The notes under the pieces are model-generated. The model had not been told where the DNA came from. It saw only the letters and a list, made by a program, of their open reading frames with translations, and ran no database searches. 64,000 nucleotides of DNA from Massilia sp. KIM (lineage in GTDB: Bacteria; Pseudomonadota; Gammaproteobacteria; Burkholderiales; Burkholderiaceae_D). Location: assembly GCF_002007115.1 (NCBI RefSeq), contig NZ_MVAD01000002.1:124001-188000 (forward strand), written 5' to 3'. The position numbers were made by a program, and so were the translations under genes. This document shows, piece by piece, positions 44,812-54,683 of this stretch (the stretch's first letter is position 1; each line of letters starts with the position of its first letter).

Positions 44812-46644
44812 TTACATCATCTCGCCAATGATGGCGACAATTTCATCGCCGTAAGAGACGAGTTTCTTCTCGCCAACACCGCTCACGCCGCGCAGCTGGT
44901 CGAGCGAGGTCGGCTTGACCTTGGCAATCTCGCGCAGGGTGGCGTCCTGGAACACGACATAGGCCGGCACGCCGTGCTCGCGCGCAGCGCCCATGCGCCA
45001 GGAACGCAGGCGGTCGAAGATCTGCTGCTCCGAACGCGACAGCTCCACTTCCTCGTAGCTGACGCGCGAGCTGCTCTGGCGCTTGGGTTTGACCGGCTTC
45101 TGGTACTGGCGCAACTGCACCTTCTGCTCGCCCTTGAGCACCGGACGCGCTAGGTCGGTGAGCTTGAGCGAACTGAAGGCGTCGTGGTCGACCGTCACCA
45201 GACCGAGGGCGATGCCCTGGCGCAGGATGGCGCGCCATTCCTGCTCGGTGCGGTCGGCGCCGACGCCATAGACGGTGAGCTTGTCGTGGTGCCACTGGCT
45301 GATGCGCTCGGACTGCACGCCGCGCAGCACGTCGATCACGTGGCCGGCGGCGAAGCGCTGGTCGACCCGGTAGATGCAAGAGAGCAGCTTTTGCATCGGC
45401 ACCGTGCCGTCGAAGGACACCGGCGGGATCAGGCAGGTGTCACAATTGCCGCAGGGCCCGGAGCGCTCGCCGAAATAGTCGAGCAGGCGCATGCGGCGGC
45501 AGCTGAGCGTTTCGCACAGGCCCAGCATGGCGTCGAGCTTCATCGACAGCACGCGCTTGAAGCCATCGTCGGCCTCGGACTCGTCGATCATGCGGCGCTG
45601 CAGGACCACGTCCTGCAGGCCATAGGCCATCCAGGCGCTGGCGGGCAGGCCGTCGCGGCCGCCGCGCCCGGTTTCCTGGTAATAGCCTTCGATGCTCTTG
45701 GGCAGGTCGAGGTGGCAGACGAAGCGCACGTCCGGCTTGTCGATCCCCATGCCGAAGGCGATGGTGGCCACCATGATGATGTTGTCTTCTCGCAGGAAGC
45801 GCGCCTGGTTGGCGGCGCGCACGCCGTGCTCCATGCCGGCGTGGTAGGGCAGGGCGCGCAGGCCGTTTTCCACCAGGAAGTCGGCGGTTTCCTCGACCTT
45901 CTTGCGCGACAGGCAGTAGACGATGCCGGAATCCTGGGCGTGCTCGCTGGTGATGAAGTCGAGCAGCTGCTTGCGGCCATTGGTCTTTTCTACAATGGAG
46001 TAGCGGATGTTCGGGCGGTCGAAGGAGGACACGAACTGGCGCGCTTCCTCCAGCTGCAGGCGGTGCGCGATCTCGGCCCGGGTCTGCCCGTCGGCGGTCG
46101 CGGTGAGCGCGATGCGCGGCACGTTCGGGAAACGCTCGTGCAGGATCGACAGGCGGATGTATTCCGGCCGGAAGTCGTGGCCCCATTGCGAGACGCAGTG
46201 GGCCTCGTCGATGGCGAACAGCGAGATGCGCGCGGCCTCGAACAGCTCCAGGCAGCGCGGCGTCATCAGGCGCTCGGGCGCCACGTAGACCAGGTCGATC
46301 TCGCCGCTGCGCACCAGGCGCTCGATGCGCAGGGTTTCCTCGAAGGTCTGGGTGGAGTTCAGGAAGGCGGCGCGCACGCCGACCTCGGCCAGGGCGTCCA
46401 CCTGGTCCTGCATCAGCGCGATCAGGGGCGAGATCACCACGCCCACGCCGTCGCGCAGCAGGGCCGGGATCTGGTAGCACAGCGATTTGCCGCCGCCGGT
46501 GGGCATCAGGACCAGGGCGTCGCCGCCGCTGGCCACGTGCTCGACGATGTCGGCCTGCTGCCCGCGGAAGGCGGGGTAGCCGAAGACGGTCTGCAGGATG
46601 TGGAGCGCACGGGCGCCGATGTCGGCGCGGTTATCCGGATTCAT
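44812..46644 (-). CDS. recQ: ATP-dependent DNA helicase RecQ
   Basis: RecQ unwinds DNA 3'-5' in recombination and fork repair. The 610-aa product has Walker A PTGGGKS, the DEAH box FAIDEAH, the arginine-finger segment [10 protein letters not shown], the zinc site ([12 protein letters not shown] followed by CGNCDTC), the winged-helix RQC region and a C-terminal HRDC domain ([13 protein letters not shown] ... [14 protein letters not shown]). Size equals E. coli RecQ. The ATG giving MNPDN lies 14 bases beyond the uppP stop, so uppP-recQ probably form one transcript. No LexA box precedes it. Confidence 0.95.
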   Translation of the reverse strand: MNPDNRADIGARALHILQTVFGYPAFRGQQADIVEHVASGGDALVLMPTGGGKSLCYQIPALLRDGVGVVISPLIALMQDQVDALAEVGVRAAFLNSTQTFEETLRIERLVRSGEIDLVYVAPERLMTPRCLELFEAARISLFAIDEAHCVSQWGHDFRPEYIRLSILHERFPNVPRIALTATADGQTRAEIAHRLQLEEARQFVSSFDRPNIRYSIVEKTNGRKQLLDFITSEHAQDSGIVYCLSRKKVEETADFLVENGLRALPYHAGMEHGVRAANQARFLREDNIIMVATIAFGMGIDKPDVRFVCHLDLPKSIEGYYQETGRGGRDGLPASAWMAYGLQDVVLQRRMIDESEADDGFKRVLSMKLDAMLGLCETLSCRRMRLLDYFGERSGPCGNCDTCLIPPVSFDGTVPMQKLLSCIYRVDQRFAAGHVIDVLRGVQSERISQWHHDKLTVYGVGADRTEQEWRAILRQGIALGLVTVDHDAFSSLKLTDLARPVLKGEQKVQLRQYQKPVKPKRQSSSRVSYEEVELSRSEQQIFDRLRSWRMGAAREHGVPAYVVFQDATLREIAKVKPTSLDQLRGVSGVGEKKLVSYGDEIVAIIGEMM

Positions 46645-46658
46645 TACGTAAGTCAGTT

Positions 46659-47492
46659 TTATTCGGCCCAGGTCACCAGGTCGAAGTGGGCGGTCACGAG
46701 GACCAGGATACCGAATACGATACGGTACCAGGCGAAGATCGTGAAGTCGTGCGTGCTGATGTAGCGCAGCAGCCAGCGCACGCACAGGAAGGCCGAGGCG
46801 AAAGCCGCCAGGCCGCCGAGGCCGAACAGGGGCAGGTCGGCCAGCGACAGCAGCTCGCGCTTCTTGAGCACCGAATAGGCGGTGGCACCCAGCAGGGTCG
46901 GGATCGCCAGGAAGAAGGAGAATTCGGTGGCCGCCTTGCGCGACAGGCCGAACAGCATGCCGCCGATGATGGTCGCGCCCGAGCGGCTGGTGCCGGGAAT
47001 CAGGGCGAAGGACTGGGCCAAGCCAACCTTGAGCGCGTCGGCGAAGCTCATGTCGTCCACCGACTCGACCCGCGCGGGCACGGTGCGCGCATTGTTGCGG
47101 CGCTCGACCCAGAGAATGATCAGGCCGCCGACGATGAAGGCGGTCGCCACCGGCACCGGCGCGAACAGGCGCTCGGTGATCGCGGCGTTGAACAGGAAGC
47201 CCAGGATGGCGGCCGGCAGGAAGGCGATCAGCACGTTGAGGGCGAATTTCTGCTGGCGCGGGTCGGAACCGAGGCCGGCCAGGACAGTCCGGATGCGTTC
47301 ACGGTATTCCCAGATCACGGCCAGCATGGCGCCGGCCTGGATCGCGATCTCGAAGACTTTGACTTTCTCGCCGGTGAAGTGGAGGAGGCTGCCCGCCAGG
47401 ATCAGGTGGCCGGTGGAAGAGATCGGGAGAAACTCCGTGAAGCCCTCGACCAGGCCCATGATGATCGCCTTGATGGCGAGAACGATATCCAT
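46659..47492 (-). CDS. uppP: Undecaprenyl-diphosphatase UppP (BacA)
   Basis: UppP recycles undecaprenyl pyrophosphate to the phosphate carrier used for peptidoglycan and polysaccharide synthesis; overproduction gives bacitracin resistance. The 277-aa membrane protein has seven to eight helices and both catalytic segments: [15 protein letters not shown] near residue 16 and [13 protein letters not shown] near 170. Length fits the family. recQ lies immediately downstream on the same strand, an unrelated but closely linked partner. Confidence 0.95.
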   Translation of the reverse strand: MDIVLAIKAIIMGLVEGFTEFLPISSTGHLILAGSLLHFTGEKVKVFEIAIQAGAMLAVIWEYRERIRTVLAGLGSDPRQQKFALNVLIAFLPAAILGFLFNAAITERLFAPVPVATAFIVGGLIILWVERRNNARTVPARVESVDDMSFADALKVGLAQSFALIPGTSRSGATIIGGMLFGLSRKAATEFSFFLAIPTLLGATAYSVLKKRELLSLADLPLFGLGGLAAFASAFLCVRWLLRYISTHDFTIFAWYRIVFGILVLVTAHFDLVTWAE

Positions 47493-47703
47493 GAATCGCT
47501 TTTTGTCTGTGTTCTAGGGAAGTATATGCGGGGTGGAAGCTTACCACGGGCAAGGTATTGCCCGTGGTCCTGATGCACCGGAAACGACATTTTATAGACG
47601 GAAAATGACCGCACGATTCACGCGTAGCTCAATCGTGCGCGAGCAAAAATTCCTGTCAGGCAGCCGTGCGCACGCCGGCGCGCAGCGTGCTAGACTGGTT
47701 CGC

Positions 47704-48102
47704 ATGAGTGTTCTCATCGTTCTTTTGCTTGTCGCGGCCGCCATCGCGGCCCTCCAGGGTGGGCAGTTTCACAACCCACTGCGCTACCGCAGCTGCCAGT
47801 CGCGTCTCTGGCGGCGCGCCTTCCCTTCGGCTTCCCGCAAGGACATCCGCGATTTCCTGTCGCTGGTGGTCTCCAGCTTTTCCTTCAGCGACAGCGACCG
47901 GCTGCGCATCCGTCCCGACGACGAACTGCTCGGCATCGTGCGCGCCGCCCAGCCGCAGGAACCGGGCGGGGTCGAGGCGCTGGTCAAGGCCTTGCGCGCG
48001 CGTTATGGGGTTAGGCTGGCCGACGTGTGGCACGAGGGTCTGACCGTAGGCGAGCTGTTCCGCGACATCCAGGCCATGCGCAGCCAGCGGGCCGCGGCCT
48101 GA
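47704..48102 (+). CDS. Hypothetical protein with one N-terminal membrane segment
   Basis: 132 aa: an N-terminal hydrophobic helix (SVLIVLLLVAAAIAALQGG) then a basic and acidic globular part (PSASRKDIRDFLSLVVSSFSFSDSDRLRIRPDDELLGIVRAAQ ... VWHEGLTVGELFRDIQAM). The D-x-L-x-I motif after a helix is reminiscent of small carrier-protein folds, but I cannot assign a family. Coding character (GC3 bias) is good. Start at 47704 is chosen because it begins the hydrophobic segment. Possibly cotranscribed with the small membrane protein 84 bases downstream. Confidence 0.6.
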   Translation: MSVLIVLLLVAAAIAALQGGQFHNPLRYRSCQSRLWRRAFPSASRKDIRDFLSLVVSSFSFSDSDRLRIRPDDELLGIVRAAQPQEPGGVEALVKALRARYGVRLADVWHEGLTVGELFRDIQAMRSQRAAA

Positions 48103-48186
48103 GCCTGATGCGTATGCATCCAAAAGTTACCCTGCGAGGGTGACCGGGGGGCTTGTTTTTTGCTGATACGGCTTTACGTGTTGGCA

Positions 48187-48399
48187 ATGCTAAAAGAGAA
48201 ACTCAACTGGCGCCGACCGCTGTTCTACGTCCTGCTGCCGATTTTCTTCGTGATGGCCTTTCTCGGCTTTCCTTTGCCGGTCGCGCCGCCGCCGGCCACC
48301 AAGCCTGCCCAGGAGCAGGCGGCCGTCATCAAGAAAAAGAAGAAAAAGATTGGACTGGTCATGCCTGAGGATCAGGCAGGCAAGCCGGATGGGGCCTAG
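48187..48399 (+). CDS. Small membrane protein with a lysine-rich tail
   Basis: 70 aa: basic N-terminus (MLKEKLNWRRP), one transmembrane helix (LFYVLLPIFFVMAFLGFPLP), a Pro/Ala linker and a run of six lysines (IKKKKKKIG) before a short acidic end. No family recognised. In-frame TTG/GTG starts lie upstream, so the exact start is uncertain. The stop overlaps the first unit of a tandem repeat. Confidence 0.55.
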   Translation: MLKEKLNWRRPLFYVLLPIFFVMAFLGFPLPVAPPPATKPAQEQAAVIKKKKKKIGLVMPEDQAGKPDGA

Positions 48400-48532
48400 C
48401 TCACCGCTTCATTCACTCTTCGCCTGCTGCCCTTGCACGCTTAGCTGACCACGTCATTTACTAACCACCTGCTACCCCTGCACGCTGAGCTGACCACGTC
48501 ATTCACTAGCCACCTGCTGTCTCAGCACGTCG
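48398..48532. repeat. 45-bp tandem repeat, three copies
   Basis: Units at 48398-48442, 48443-48487 and 48488-48532, each AGCT(C/G)ACC.C.TCATT.ACT...CACCTGCT-like, ending CACGCT. Copies 2 and 3 are closest over their first 30 bases. They begin at the stop codon of the small membrane protein gene and run directly into mirrored repeat copy E. The remainder of the 387-base gap (48632-48786) holds nothing recognised. Confidence 0.8.
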
Positions 48533-48631
48533 TTCCGGCGAAGGCCGGAACCTAAGTTTGCATGAACGGCCTGACGCTCGAAGCTGGTGGCTGCGGAACG
48601 AACTTGGGTTCCGGCCTTCGCCGGAACGACG
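48528..48631. repeat. Mirrored hairpin repeat, copy E
   Basis: The stems are GTTCCGGC/GCCGGAAC: the outermost pair has switched from A-T to G-C in both arms. Long spacer of about 42 bases. Between a plus-strand gene end and the convergent YkgJ-type gene. Confidence 0.9.
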
Positions 48632-48786
48632 TGCGAGAGCCGCGGGCGACCGTCGAGAGCAGCGGGCGATTGTCGAAAGGGACGGTATTCCAAAAGGCCG
48701 AGCAATCAAAAATTGCGTAGCAGAAACGCAACCATGTAAGTTTTGATTCAGCTCATCGGTTTATACTAGCCTCACCAAGCAGCACT

Positions 48787-49059
48787 TCACCCTGGCGCCG
48801 TCATCCGCTCCAGTTCTCCCAGCCACCGGATCGCCTGTTCGCGATCTCCCCCGCACATCTCCGCGGACGGCTGCAACCCGCCACAAAACGCGGGTCTCTC
48901 CGGTTTTCCGAAAATACGGCAACGCTCGTCCTCGCCGAGCTGCACGCAGCGCACGCCCGCAGGTTTGCCATTTGGCATGCCCGGGATGGGGCTGGTGATC
49001 GACGGGGCCGTGCAGCAGGCGCCGCAGTGCGGACGGCAGGCGAAGGTGGAAGTGCTCAT
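48787..49059 (-). CDS. YkgJ-family cysteine-cluster protein
   Basis: 90 aa with the family's cysteine pattern: CRPHCGACC at residues 8-16, RCVQL and [16 protein letters not shown], then EMCGG. Eight cysteines in so short a protein suggest a zinc or iron-sulfur site. The family is widespread and uncharacterised. Monocistronic; it faces away from the SDR gene. Confidence 0.85.
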   Translation of the reverse strand: MSTSTFACRPHCGACCTAPSITSPIPGMPNGKPAGVRCVQLGEDERCRIFGKPERPAFCGGLQPSAEMCGGDREQAIRWLGELERMTAPG

Positions 49060-49185
49060 GGATCGAATTAAAAAGCAGGCGGCCAGTATACAGGCGAAGG
49101 GGAGCTAACCGGGCGCTTCCACGTAGGAATTCCTGCTAACTTGTTGCCAAGAACACCCGGGAACCACCATCAAGCGGAGGCGTCG

Positions 49186-50076
49186 ATGTCGAGTCCACTC
49201 AAACCCCTGGATCGCCAGGTGATCGTGATTACCGGAGCCACCAGCGGCATCGGCCTGGCCACCGCCCAGGAGGCGGCCAAGCAGGGCGCCAAACTGGTGC
49301 TGGCCGCGCGCGGCGGCGACGTGCTCGACGCCGTGGTCGAACGCTTCAACGCCCTCGGCCAGGAAGCCATCGGCGTGGTAGCCGACGTCGCCGACCGCGC
49401 CCAGGTCGAGCGCATCGCCCAGGCCGCCATCGAGCGCTTCGGCCGCATCGACACCTGGGTCAACAACGCCGGCTGCACCATCTACGGCCGCGTCGACGAA
49501 GTGGCCGAAGACGATTCCCGCCGCCTGTTCGACATCAATTTCTGGGGCATGGTGAACGGCTCCCTGGTGGCGCTGCCCCATCTCAAGCGCCAGGGCGGCG
49601 CCCTCATCAACCTCGGCAGCGAAGCCTCCGAGGTGGCGATTCCCATGCAGGGCATGTACTCGGCCAGCAAGCACGCGGTGAAAGGCTTCACCGACGCTCT
49701 GCGCATCGAAGTCGAACAGATCGACGACGCCCCGGTCTCGGTCACCCTGATCGAGCCGACCGCGGTCGACACCCCCTTGCCCCAGCACGCGCGCAACTAC
49801 ATGGACCGCGAGCCCAAGCTGCCCGCGCCCCAGGTCGATCCGCACCAGGTGGCGGCCGCCATCCTGCACGCGGCCGTGATGCCGATGCGCACCATGCGCG
49901 TGGGCCTGATGGCCGGCCTGGACGTCATGATGGAAAGGCTGATGCCCGGCGTGGCCGACCGCCTGGCCGTGTTCCAGGTGCCGCGCCAGCAGCGTGATTG
50001 CGCACCGCACAATCCGGATGGTAGTCTGTACCGGTCGGGTTCCAATGGCCGTATTTATGGACCCGGCGCCGGCTGA
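49186..50076 (+). CDS. SDR-family oxidoreductase
   Basis: 296 aa, classical short-chain dehydrogenase: cofactor loop TGATSGIGLA near residue 15, NNAG near 95, and active site Ser in NLGSEAS with YSASKHAVKG near 165. The C-terminal extension (about 255-296: MPGVADRLAVFQVPRQQ ... GSNGRIYGPG) is longer than in minimal SDRs and resembles stand-alone SDRs often annotated as glucose/ribitol-type. GGAGG lies 6 bases before the ATG. Substrate unknown. A TetR-type regulator follows after about 110 bases and may control it. Confidence 0.9.
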   Translation: MSSPLKPLDRQVIVITGATSGIGLATAQEAAKQGAKLVLAARGGDVLDAVVERFNALGQEAIGVVADVADRAQVERIAQAAIERFGRIDTWVNNAGCTIYGRVDEVAEDDSRRLFDINFWGMVNGSLVALPHLKRQGGALINLGSEASEVAIPMQGMYSASKHAVKGFTDALRIEVEQIDDAPVSVTLIEPTAVDTPLPQHARNYMDREPKLPAPQVDPHQVAAAILHAAVMPMRTMRVGLMAGLDVMMERLMPGVADRLAVFQVPRQQRDCAPHNPDGSLYRSGSNGRIYGPGAG

Positions 50077-50184
50077 CACGCTCTTTCCGACCGACCGGTT
50101 TCATTCGCGCAACGCCGGCTTGACGGTCGCGGCGAGTGCACTCTATAGTTGATGTTCTTTTAAAATAGTTTCTAGGCGGAAACG

Positions 50185-50826
50185 ATGCACTGCCAATTCG
50201 ACAGCAAGCCGCGCTGGGAGCGCCGCAAGGACGCTCGTCCGCAGGAGCTGCTGGCCGCCGCCATCGACCTGTTCGTCGAGCGCGGCTTCGCCGCCACCCG
50301 CCTGGAGGACGTGGCGCGCCGCGCCGGCGTGTCCAAGGGCACCCTCTACCTCTACTACGCGAACAAGGAAGACCTGTTCAAGGCCGTGGTGCGCGAGAGC
50401 ATCGTGCCGGTGATCGGCGAGGCCGAGATCTCGGTGGCCGAGTTCGAGGGCCACAGCGCCGACCTGCTGCGCGACGTGATCCTCAACTGGTGGCGCCGCA
50501 TCGGCAATACCAAGGCCTCGGGGATCAGCAAGCTGATCATGGCCGAAGCCGACAACTTCCCCGAACTTGCGCGCTTCTACCAGGAAGAAGTGGTCATGCG
50601 CGGCACCCGCATGATCTCCAGCATGCTCGAGCGCGGCGTGCGCCGCGGCGAGTTCCGCCAGATCGACATCCCCCAGGTGACCCAGGTCCTGATCGCTCCC
50701 ATGCTGATGCTCTCGGCCTGGAAGCACTCGATCGGCCCCTGCGAGCGCTGCGACCTCCAGCCCCAGGCCTTCCTCGACGCTTTCCTCGACATTACCCTGC
50801 GTGGATTGCTGCCTACGCCGCAATAA
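50185..50826 (+). CDS. TetR/AcrR-family transcriptional regulator
   Basis: 213 aa. The N-terminal helix-turn-helix is typical: ELLAAAIDLFVERGFAATRL followed by DVARRAGVSKGTLYLYYANKEDLF at about 20-65. The ligand-binding helical domain follows (IMAEADNFPELARFYQEEVV). Possible effector or target: the adjacent SDR gene upstream. No palindromic operator was identified with confidence. Confidence 0.93.
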   Translation: MHCQFDSKPRWERRKDARPQELLAAAIDLFVERGFAATRLEDVARRAGVSKGTLYLYYANKEDLFKAVVRESIVPVIGEAEISVAEFEGHSADLLRDVILNWWRRIGNTKASGISKLIMAEADNFPELARFYQEEVVMRGTRMISSMLERGVRRGEFRQIDIPQVTQVLIAPMLMLSAWKHSIGPCERCDLQPQAFLDAFLDITLRGLLPTPQ

Positions 50827-50989
50827 AGTTGCCCGGACTATAAAACGTCGGGAAAACCGGCGTTCATCCCCTCCAAACTGCAGACTGTCGCAATTTCCCG
50901 CCGCTGGGGCTGCCCATCGTTAAGATGTGCGTCCTGAGGCCGTTCAACGATAAAATATCGGATTATTTATTTTTCCACCGAGAACTCAG

Positions 50990-51643
50990 ATGAATATCGA
51001 ACAAGCCCGCTTCAACATGATCGAACAGCAGATCCGTCCGTGGAACGTGCTGGACCAGGACGTGCTGGACATGCTGCACGTGGTCAAGCGCGAACAGTTC
51101 GTGCCCCAGGCCTACCAGAACCTGGCCTTCGCGGACGTCGAGATCCCGCTGCCGGGTGGCGAAGCCATGTTCAATCCGAAGGTCGAGGCCCGCATCATGC
51201 AGGAACTCGCGGTGAAGAAGCACGAGAACGTCCTCGAGATCGGCAGCGGTTCGGGCTATATGGCGGCGCTGCTGGCGCACAAGGCGCGCCATGTGACCAC
51301 CGTTGAGATCCTGCCGGAAACCAAGGCCCTGGCCGAGCAGAACCTGGCCAAGGCCGGCGTCACCAACGTGAGCGTCGAGCAGGGCAATGGCGCCGAAGGC
51401 TGGGCTGCGGGCGCGCCCTACGATGTGGTGGTGGTGTCGGGCGCGCTGCCGGTGCTGCCGGAAGCGCTGCTCAAGTGCGTGAAGGTGGGCGGCCGCATGG
51501 CGGTGATCCTGGGCGAGGCCCCGGCCATGACTTGCAACATCATCACCCGTACCTCGGAAACGGGCTACGACTCGGTGAAGGTGTTCGAGACCAATGTCAA
51601 GCCGCTGACCGGCGCCCCGGCGCCGTCGCGCTTCACGTTCTGA
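50990..51643 (+). CDS. pcm: Protein-L-isoaspartate O-methyltransferase
   Basis: 217 aa. It methylates isoaspartyl residues in damaged proteins using SAM. Visible: N-terminal MIEQQIRPW, the SAM motif VLEIGSGSGYMAALLA near residue 80, TTVEILPETKALAEQNL, and the ending PSRFTF. It lacks the extended N-terminus of some forms. Order pcm-rhodanese-tolC is common in betaproteobacteria; the rhodanese gene starts 7 bases after the stop. Confidence 0.88.
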   Translation: MNIEQARFNMIEQQIRPWNVLDQDVLDMLHVVKREQFVPQAYQNLAFADVEIPLPGGEAMFNPKVEARIMQELAVKKHENVLEIGSGSGYMAALLAHKARHVTTVEILPETKALAEQNLAKAGVTNVSVEQGNGAEGWAAGAPYDVVVVSGALPVLPEALLKCVKVGGRMAVILGEAPAMTCNIITRTSETGYDSVKVFETNVKPLTGAPAPSRFTF

Positions 51644-51650
51644 GGACGCG

Positions 51651-51974
51651 ATGAAACAGATGACCGCCCCCGAGTTGGCCGCCTGGCTGGCCGATCCGGC
51701 GCGCGAGCAGCCGCTGCTGCTGGACGTGCGCGAGAACTGGGAGTTCGAGACCTGCCACATCGCGGGCTCGACCCAGATCCCGATGCACCTGATTCCGATC
51801 CGGGTCGGCGAGATCGACGGCGAGCGCGAGGTCGTGTGCATCTGCCACCACGGCGCGCGCAGCATGCAGGTTGCCGCCTTCCTCGAGCGGAATGGTTTTG
51901 AGAACGTAACGAATCTGACGGGCGGGGTACACGCCTGGGCCGTACAGGTCGATCCTTCGATGCCGAAGTACTGA
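51651..51974 (+). CDS. Single-domain rhodanese-like sulfurtransferase
   Basis: 107 aa with the rhodanese fold (LLLDVRENWEFETCHIAGS) and the active-site loop CHHGARS at about 65-71, Cys being the persulfide carrier. Cytoplasmic and small. Sulfur donor and acceptor are unknown. It lies between pcm and the tolC-type gene on what appears to be one transcript. Confidence 0.92.
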   Translation: MKQMTAPELAAWLADPAREQPLLLDVRENWEFETCHIAGSTQIPMHLIPIRVGEIDGEREVVCICHHGARSMQVAAFLERNGFENVTNLTGGVHAWAVQVDPSMPKY

Positions 51975-52012
51975 CCTGGTTCCTAATCTTGATGACTCCT
52001 GTGGAGAGAGCA

Positions 52013-53371
52013 ATGCAGAAACCCCTTATCGCCGTGCTGCTGGCCAGCGCGTTCTATTCGCTCAGCGCCAGCGCGGCAGACCTGATCCAGGTGTACCAGC
52101 AGGCGCTGGCCAACGACGCGACTTACGCCAGCGCACGCGCCGCGCTGTCCGCCGGCCAGGAACGGATCGCGCAGGGGCGTGCCAACCTGCTCCCCACCGT
52201 GGGCATCAATGGTTCCATCACCAAGAACGACCAGGACTTCTCGCCCTGGAACGAAGGCCAGATCGGCACCCGTCCGGACGGCACCCGCGGCGTCATCGGC
52301 GAAAGCGGCTCCAACCTGCGCACCAACGAGTACACCCTGCTGCTGCAGCAGCCGCTGTTCCGCTGGGACCGCTGGCAGGGCTACCAGCAGAGCAAGCTGC
52401 AGCAGGCGATCGCCGAGGCCCAGTTCGCCCAGGCCCAGCAGGACCTGATCACCCGCGTGGCGGCCGCCTACTTCGACGTGCTGGCGGCCCAGGACAAGCT
52501 GGAATCGACCCGCGCCCAGAAGACCGCGGTGACCGAGCAGCTGGCGTCGGCCAAGCGCAACTTCGAGGTGGGCACCCAGACCATCACCGACACCCATGAA
52601 GCCCAGGCCGCCTACGACCTGGTGCTGGCCCAGGAATTCGCCGCGGTGAACGACCTGGACAACAAGCGCAACGCGCTGCAGGCCATCATCGGCACCGAGC
52701 CGGGCGCGCTGGCCCCGCTCAAGAGCGGCGTGACCCTGGCGCCGCCGCAGCCGGCCACGGTCGACCAGTGGGTGTCGGCGGCCGAGAACCAGAACTATGG
52801 CGTGACCGTGCAGCAGTTGCAGGTCGAAGTCGCCAAGCGCGAGATCTCGCGCCAGCGCGCCGGCCACCTGCCGACCCTGGACCTGGTCGCGAGCTCGAGC
52901 CGCCGCGACGTCAACGGCTCGACCAACAGCTCGGGCGTGACCAAGAACAATGCGATCGGCGTGAGCTACTCGATCCCGCTGTTCAACGGCTTTGGCGTGA
53001 CCAGCCGCGTGCGCGAATCGATCGCCCTGGAAGACAAGGCCCGCAACGACCTGGAGGCGACCCGCCGCAACGCGGCCCTGCAGGCGCGCCAATCCTTCCT
53101 CGGCGTGAACAGCGGCCTGGCCCAGGTCAAGGCGCTGGAAGCGGCGGAAGTGTCGAGCAACTCGGCGCTGGAATCGAACAAGCTGGGTTACCAGGTGGGC
53201 GTGCGTATTAACATCGACGTGCTGAACGCGCAGCGCCAGCTGTACCAGACCCGCACCGACCTGTCGCGCGCCCGTTACGACACCATCGTCAACGGCCTGC
53301 GCCTGAAGGCGGCGGCCGGTTCGCTGCGCGAGGCGGATCTGGTGCCGGTGAATGCCTTGCTGGATAAGTGA
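52013..53371 (+). CDS. tolC: TolC-family outer-membrane efflux channel
   Basis: 452 aa. TolC trimers form the outer-membrane duct for type I secretion and RND efflux. Signal peptide MQKPLIAVLLASAFYSLSASAA (cleavage near 22), then ADLIQVYQQALANDATY, the standard mature start. Two internally similar halves follow with the long helical hairpins (QDLITRVAAAYFDVLAAQDKL and ARQSFLGVNSGLAQVKALEAA) and barrel strands LLLQQPLFRWD and YSIPLFNGFGV. An ATG at 51989 is less likely; GGAGAGAG precedes the chosen one. Ends before a clear terminator. The symbol is given by family only. Confidence 0.9.
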   Translation: MQKPLIAVLLASAFYSLSASAADLIQVYQQALANDATYASARAALSAGQERIAQGRANLLPTVGINGSITKNDQDFSPWNEGQIGTRPDGTRGVIGESGSNLRTNEYTLLLQQPLFRWDRWQGYQQSKLQQAIAEAQFAQAQQDLITRVAAAYFDVLAAQDKLESTRAQKTAVTEQLASAKRNFEVGTQTITDTHEAQAAYDLVLAQEFAAVNDLDNKRNALQAIIGTEPGALAPLKSGVTLAPPQPATVDQWVSAAENQNYGVTVQQLQVEVAKREISRQRAGHLPTLDLVASSSRRDVNGSTNSSGVTKNNAIGVSYSIPLFNGFGVTSRVRESIALEDKARNDLEATRRNAALQARQSFLGVNSGLAQVKALEAAEVSSNSALESNKLGYQVGVRINIDVLNAQRQLYQTRTDLSRARYDTIVNGLRLKAAAGSLREADLVPVNALLDK

Positions 53372-53409
53372 TGTTGTAGCGGCGCGCTCGGCGGGGCGTG
53401 CCTGATGTT

Positions 53410-53457
53410 AAAAAACCTCGGGGCCGGTTTGCTGGCTGATCGGGGTTTTTCTTTTTT
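53410..53457 (+). terminator. Terminator after tolC
   Basis: AAAAAACCTCGGGG ... CGGGGTTTTTCTTTTTT: a stem with one mismatch, a roughly 20-base loop that can itself pair, and a long T-run, 38 bases after the stop. Confidence 0.8.
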
Positions 53458-53473
53458 CGTCACTGCGCTTGGG

Positions 53474-53651
53474 AATTGGGTCCCGGCCTTCGCCGGGACG
53501 ACGGTCTTTAGGTTAGCGGTACTGTCGACCGTTCGCCTATCGTCTATCGTTTTTCGGGTATCGTCTATCGCCTACCGGCTGCCCTCCCTTGCAGTCAACT
53601 TTAGCCACTAGCCCTAAGACCGTCATTCCGGCGAAGGCCGGAATCCAAGTT
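53474..53651. repeat. Two separated single arms of the mirrored repeat (copies F and G)
   Basis: Arm F at 53474-53503 is a right-type arm (GTCCCGGC...GCCGGGAC stem) and arm G at 53621-53651 a left-type arm (ATTCCGGC/GCCGGAAT). They lie 117 bases apart and in the opposite order to a normal element (right before left). Between them is a CTATCG-rich, slightly repetitive stretch. Their stems differ, so they derive from different copies. The region is the 300-base convergent gap between tolC and ribB. Confidence 0.75.
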
Positions 53652-53671
53652 CCCCAGCAGTACCGAAACGC

Positions 53672-54328
53672 TCAAACAGCCCGCGTCCTACGCCACTGAA
53701 TCAGCTCGGCGATAGTCAGAATCGGGAACCCGCGCTGATCGGCAAACCGCTCGATCGCATCCCCCCGCATCATGCTGCCATCCTCGTTCATCAGCTCGCA
53801 CAGCACGGCCGCCGGCTGCAGCCCCGCCATGCGCGCCAGGTCGACCGAGCCTTCGGTATGCCCGGCACGATTGAGCACCCCGCCCGGCGTCGCGCGCAGC
53901 GGGAACACGTGGCCCGGGCGCACCAGGTCGTCCGGCTGGGCGTTGCGCGCGATCGCGGTGCGGATGGTGGTGACGCGGTCGGCCGCCGACACGCCGGTCG
54001 TGACGCCATGGCGCGCCTCGATCGAGACCGTGAACGGCGTGCCGTAGCGGCTGCCGTTCTCGGCCGCCATCGGCGGCAGCTCGAGCGCGCGCACCTTGTC
54101 GTCGGACAGGCAGAGGCAGACGATGCCGCTGCACTCGCGGATCATCAGGGCCATGCTCTCGACCGTGATCTTCTCGGCCGCCACGATCAGGTCGGCCTCG
54201 TTCTCGCGGTCGAAATCGTCGAGCAGGATCACCGGCACGCCGGCGCGCATGGCCTCGAGCGCGCCCTGGATGCGGCCTTCCAGGTCCTGGCTATGGAGAG
54301 TGTGGGAAAAACGGGTGGATAACAACAT
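53672..54328 (-). CDS. ribB: 3,4-dihydroxy-2-butanone 4-phosphate synthase RibB
   Basis: 218 aa. RibB makes the four-carbon precursor of riboflavin from ribulose 5-phosphate. Family signatures: [13 protein letters not shown] near residue 35 (metal-binding acidic residues), [25 protein letters not shown] near 145 and [11 protein letters not shown] near 160. No GTP cyclohydrolase II domain follows, so this is the monofunctional form. GAGGAG lies 8 bases before the ATG at 54328. An FMN riboswitch lies about 110 bases upstream and should switch it off when FMN is abundant. Confidence 0.95.
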   Translation of the reverse strand: MLLSTRFSHTLHSQDLEGRIQGALEAMRAGVPVILLDDFDRENEADLIVAAEKITVESMALMIRECSGIVCLCLSDDKVRALELPPMAAENGSRYGTPFTVSIEARHGVTTGVSAADRVTTIRTAIARNAQPDDLVRPGHVFPLRATPGGVLNRAGHTEGSVDLARMAGLQPAAVLCELMNEDGSMMRGDAIERFADQRGFPILTIAELIQWRRTRAV

Positions 54329-54438
54329 GTGAAACGCTCCTCGCAATAATGGGCGAAAAACGCATCAGGGCAAGCGGATACGCGCGCCCGGCCCGGCCAC
54401 AGGGCGTGGCGGCAGGCAAGGCGCGTGGCAGCGCACAT

Positions 54439-54568
<130 letters not shown>

Positions 54569-54683
54569 ACGTATGATTGATTAAATGCCTGAACCGGTCA
54601 GGCGCGGCGATTGTAGCAGCGCCGCGCCAACTCTGCAGGAGAGGTCCGACCGGGTAGGTTCGGCTGGACCGGGGCCGGCCGGG

